This document shows positions 60,241-64,000 of a DNA stretch of 64,000 nt, piece after piece (the stretch's first letter is position 1; the number at the start of each line of letters is the position of its first letter). The DNA is taken from assembly GCA_027886175.1 (NCBI GenBank), contig JAJNNQ010000004.1, positions 2,938,001-3,002,000 on the forward strand, written 5' to 3'. Source of the DNA: Phylloscopus collybita (taxonomy: Eukaryota; Chordata; Aves; Passeriformes; Phylloscopidae). A program made the position numbers and the translations under genes. The notes under the pieces are model-generated. The model saw nothing but the letters and a program-made list of their open reading frames with translations. It did not search any database and was not told where the DNA came from.

Positions 60241-63200
60241 AATTCTGATTGCAGGAACCATCCTTCTATGTTGGGAAGGAGTTTTGCTTCTGCTTGTATT
60301 TTTTCTGTACCATATCTCCCTTGGAATTAAAATGGGAATGCCTGCATGGTTTGAATTTATGTTTTTAATTTTTTTTTTTTGTTACAGTGGAATGCATGTA
60401 AAAAAGTATTTTCCTAATGTCAATTTTTAAATGAATTAATTTGTTTGTTTGTTTTTATGAATTAATTTGTTTAACAAATTAATTTGTTTCCTGCTGTGTC
60501 CCAGGACACTTTGAAAATGAGACTTTTTTCAAGAATTTTATTTTGCATTGAATATTTATATATATCCAGTTGCAATAAACCCAAACAATTTTCTCATTAG
60601 CAATGCAGTCTGCAAAAGTCAAGTAATTTCTCTTGTGGCTGTGTTAGGGACATTGTGCACTTGAAGTAGTGGAGAGGAAAAAGGGTTTCAAAAAAGAAGG
60701 CTCAAGATTAACGCCATGCACTCTAATTGAAGTATTGAAATTAGCCTTTTCATCATACCATATTTATTGTTTTAATTTGCTTTGGTGGCATTTGGTGTTG
60801 GTGCATGAAGTATGAATGTGCTTGTATGCTGCATGCATAGGCAGAAGGTAAAAGGATTTAACAGAATCCATTCATATGAGGAGAACCTGAACCAGACCAT
60901 GTTCATGAATGATATTGATTCCTGAAGGTGAAAGCAGCGCTTATTGGGCTCAAGGTGGGACTCCCTAAATGCTTTAGAGAGGTTCATGTTTAACAGGGGA
61001 GCTAATCTGACACTTCACGCATGGAATCTGTTGAAGAATTTATTGAATATGCACCTTTATGCTGACGAGAAGTCCCCAGAGCTTCAGCAGCTAGGAGAGA
61101 AAGCTTGCAGTGATCATTGTTCCCATGTCTCCAGGTGGGCTGAGCTCTGGTGTCAGTACATCTAAGTCTGGGTTTCCTAATAGTGAAGTGCTTGTGGATC
61201 ACAACAGAGCAGAGCTGCTAATATGAAGTCTCTGTGCTCCCAGTTCCATCAAGGCTGCAGAGAAGCCAACAGCTTCCTCTGTTGGTATGCTGCACCTGGC
61301 AAATACTTACATTGCACTTGGGTCAGTGCTGCAAAGCATGCAGAAGTGGTGTGTGTCCATCCAGGTAACTTTGGGGAAAGAGGAAAGGAAACAAAGGAAA
61401 CAAGTCATGGCATTAGCAGCGCACAAAGACAGTACTGATGAAGGTGTCACAATAACTGAACCAGCAAAACTATCAACAAGCTTGGATAGTAGTCTCCCAT
61501 TATTGGGTGCCTTGTTCCCATTCCACTAAAAGCAGGCCAGCAGTTCAGAGACAGCTAGAGATGCAGCATCTGTGTGTAAGTGAAGAATGCATGTCATTTC
61601 CTCCAGGGAAATGTACGAGCTCCACAGGGCAAATAGAGGATGCTTATGTATGTATTTTTCTTTTTACCTCTCAAAAAAGTTATAGGGTGGCTTTTGGGTT
61701 GCTGATGGTTTTGCTTGGGTGCAGTTCTTGAGACTTGTGTTGTTTTCCAGAGCAGGATGTCCTTTTCTCTCCTGTTAGTGTGTCCATTATCGCAGCATCA
61801 GATATTTGCCATGAGCAAAGAACATGGCTAATATCTGTTTTGTGTGTGTATCTTTCCTTGCTCTGTTCCTTGGTGAGGAGATCTCTGTGGTGGTTTATTA
61901 AATAGCTCCTGTTCTATGTGCTTGTTCTTCTCCAGTGAACTCCAGCAATGGAGATGGAGTTTATAAAAGAGATAGCATCTTTTCTCTGTTGTTTGTCTCA
62001 TACTCTGCCCATTTGTAAGCTTTTAGCGTTGACAGGCTCTACAGATGTGTCATTATTTCTGTAAGGTGAAATCTCACAGTCACACAAATGTCAAAACCTA
62101 ACACTTACTCTCTGTGTGTTGCAAGAGACTTCCTGCTGCAGTACTGATGATGTACAGTGGTGACATCTCATCTCCAGAACTTCCTCTCCTCAGAAGCTGG
62201 GATGGGCAAAGAACTCTATGGATCAGAGCAGGCATTCCTCAAAAACATTTTTAGTTTTATTTCCCTTTCAGTAAAAGGATATACTTGACGGTGACCCTGT
62301 GAAGTTCACTTTTTTTTTCTTTTATTTTACTCATTCATATGGGCATCATCATGCCAGTCACTGTCACACCCTCTGACTAATGAATGTGTTAACTTGCAGG
62401 GAGTATTCTGCCCATTTGGAGGCCACTGTAAGTATTCAGGAATATTGCCAGGATTTTTTTTTTGCCTGGACTGTGTCACTTGTGTCACAGTTTGGAGAGC
62501 ACCCAGCACATCAGCTCACAGCTACAGTGCTGGGCAGTGGCCAGGGAAAGGCAACTGCATGAGTGATGTACCTTTTAAATCTCAGATTTTGTCTTCAGGG
62601 AGGCATACACGTGGGATTAGGAACTGAAATAAGAAGTATAACCCTGAAATAAGGGATATAACAGAAAGAGGAAAAAACTGCACTAAGGGGAGTTAAGGAT
62701 GAAAAGGGGAGATGAAGTAGGGCAAAGCAGGCAGTTTAGGTAGGAAATGTTGCCACTGAGAGTGACAGACACATAATTTAGTATTTAATAGTGAACAAAA
62801 GGTGCTGGGAGACTGAAATTCTACATGTGGAAACGTACCTGGAGACTCTGCTTGTCCACTCATTTATGTTCAGAATAAGCTGTCACTAATTCTCCTTCTA
62901 CAGTCTCATAAAGCTCAGGAAGCTCAGAAGCTGGTGCTGGTCAGAGAGATTTGTAGGTCTGGACATGGTGCAGCACGGTCAGTAATGGAAGAGCAATTTG
63001 ATGGCTATCCTGGACTCTCCGCTGCAGATAGTGATTTTTTTTTCAGTTTGGGGACTATTGGAAAAATATGGAAGTCCACTTCCTGTTCCGCCCTACCTTT
63101 GATGATTCCTTACTCTGTATGCAAAAACAGATGGGGTCTTGAAGGAGGGGAAGGCAAATAGCAGTATCCTTCAGATCAGGCCCAGGAAATGGGAAATGGA

Positions 63201-64000
63201 GGTGGTAGTAAAGATCTGTGCCAGGGGGTGCATCTCCAGAAGAGAAATAGGGGCAAAACCATGATGTTACTGCCCAAAAGGTGGAAGGAAAATCAGGGTG
63301 CACTGAAGGGACAGCAAAGAGTGAAACAAGCAAACCTGCCGCAGGACAACCCTCAGTGAAGTTCTCAGGTCCCCATTCACTGCAGAGAGGAGCATGAGGG
63401 GTGCTGTGAAAATGAGACGAGTTTGTGAAATAAGAGAAGGACTTGAGAATTAGATGGCTCAGTTAGAGAAAAGACAAATGTGTTTACTCATACTTAAAAA
63501 AGCCTGCTGCAAAGATAAAAGAGTTAGACCAATTATTTTTATCCATTGGCAAAGGCTTTTCAAAGATAATGAATTTTGAGGACTAACAAGGAAAATCATT
63601 GAAATATACCAGTGAAACTTGTAACTTGCCAAGTTTTAGTTCTCTTGAAGCAGAAGGAAAGGCTGTCAGTGGGCATGAGATATATGAGATCAACAACATA
63701 ACCAAGAATGTAGCTGGCAACCAGGGCCAGTTGTAAAACAGCCAGCGGACCTACCTTTCAGATTAGAGAGTTTGAAGGGAAGGGCTGAAATATGCTGTTG
63801 TGTGAAGGGGTGATTTCCTCACACCAATTCCAGCAGAGCTCCAAATTCAATCTCTGCTTTTCCAGGAGAAGATACAGTTGCTGAAATTACAGAAGGCTCT
63901 TTTAACATGGGGAAGGAGAAGTCAGATTTGCATTTATTTTTATGACTGGATAATAATTACAGAGAATGTGGTGATGTGTACTTTAGTCCAGTTGTCTGAA

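Larger units (their letters stand above)
56381..64000. other. Unique non-coding sequence
   Basis: No gene or clear interspersed repeat is seen in 7.6 kb. It includes (CCCTT)n at 59115-59139, a polypyrimidine tract at about 60165-60240, and three near-copies of ATTAATTTGTTT at 60435, 60461 and 60478. The stretch 57590-57850 is AT-rich with TAATTA cores. Confidence 0.45.

Noticed and set aside
1..64000. CRISPR arrays, operons, tRNA or rRNA genes
   Set aside because: No spaced direct-repeat arrays, cloverleaf genes or rRNA segments were seen; the DNA is vertebrate in character.

Overview
This window looks like bird genomic DNA, probably from a passerine. The evidence is at least nine 5'-truncated CR1 LINE fragments in both orientations, several with the avian CR1 3' end (TTCCAACC-type tail followed by ATTCTATG repeats). 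There are also three long terminal repeats whose sequences I recognise as families common in bird, and in one case passerine, genomes. Protein-coding content is very low, the background is intron-like or intergenic and AT-leaning, and there is one sharp CpG island. Family names are recognition from the sequence; no search was run.

Layout. Positions 1-36000 are mostly unique non-coding sequence. It is broken by CR1 fragments (about 150-560, 4325-5507, 8565-9210, 15715-16868, 23754-24085, 29590-29960, 34541-35071, 35686-36010), a probable old LTR-like repeat (about 7830-8560), a 1.28-kb solo LTR holding an expanded 40-bp minisatellite (10523-11807), and an unresolved GC-rich unit (about 18460-19720). 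Positions 36010-44640 are almost free of interspersed repeats and lie immediately 3' of the only convincing gene. Positions 44690-47110 form a strong CpG island. It contains a complete intronless minus-strand gene for a four-pass membrane protein, which I identify as TMEM271. Positions 47110-64000 are again non-coding, with a small CR1 piece, a solo LTR at about 51231-51781, and a solo LTR at 55626-56380 with a perfect 5-bp target-site duplication.

Interpretation. The window is a gene-poor intergenic or regulatory landscape around one CpG-island gene. I found no operon-like, CRISPR-like or otherwise novel multi-gene system. Most long open frames come from GC-rich codon skew, microsatellites or the 40-bp minisatellite. 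The points most worth checking are the GC-rich TMEM271 gene with its arginine-rich GCC-repeat tract, the possible shared promoter of the CpG island, the repeat-poor 3' flank, a possible 45-bp exon near 12.6 kb, and the minisatellite expansion inside an LTR.
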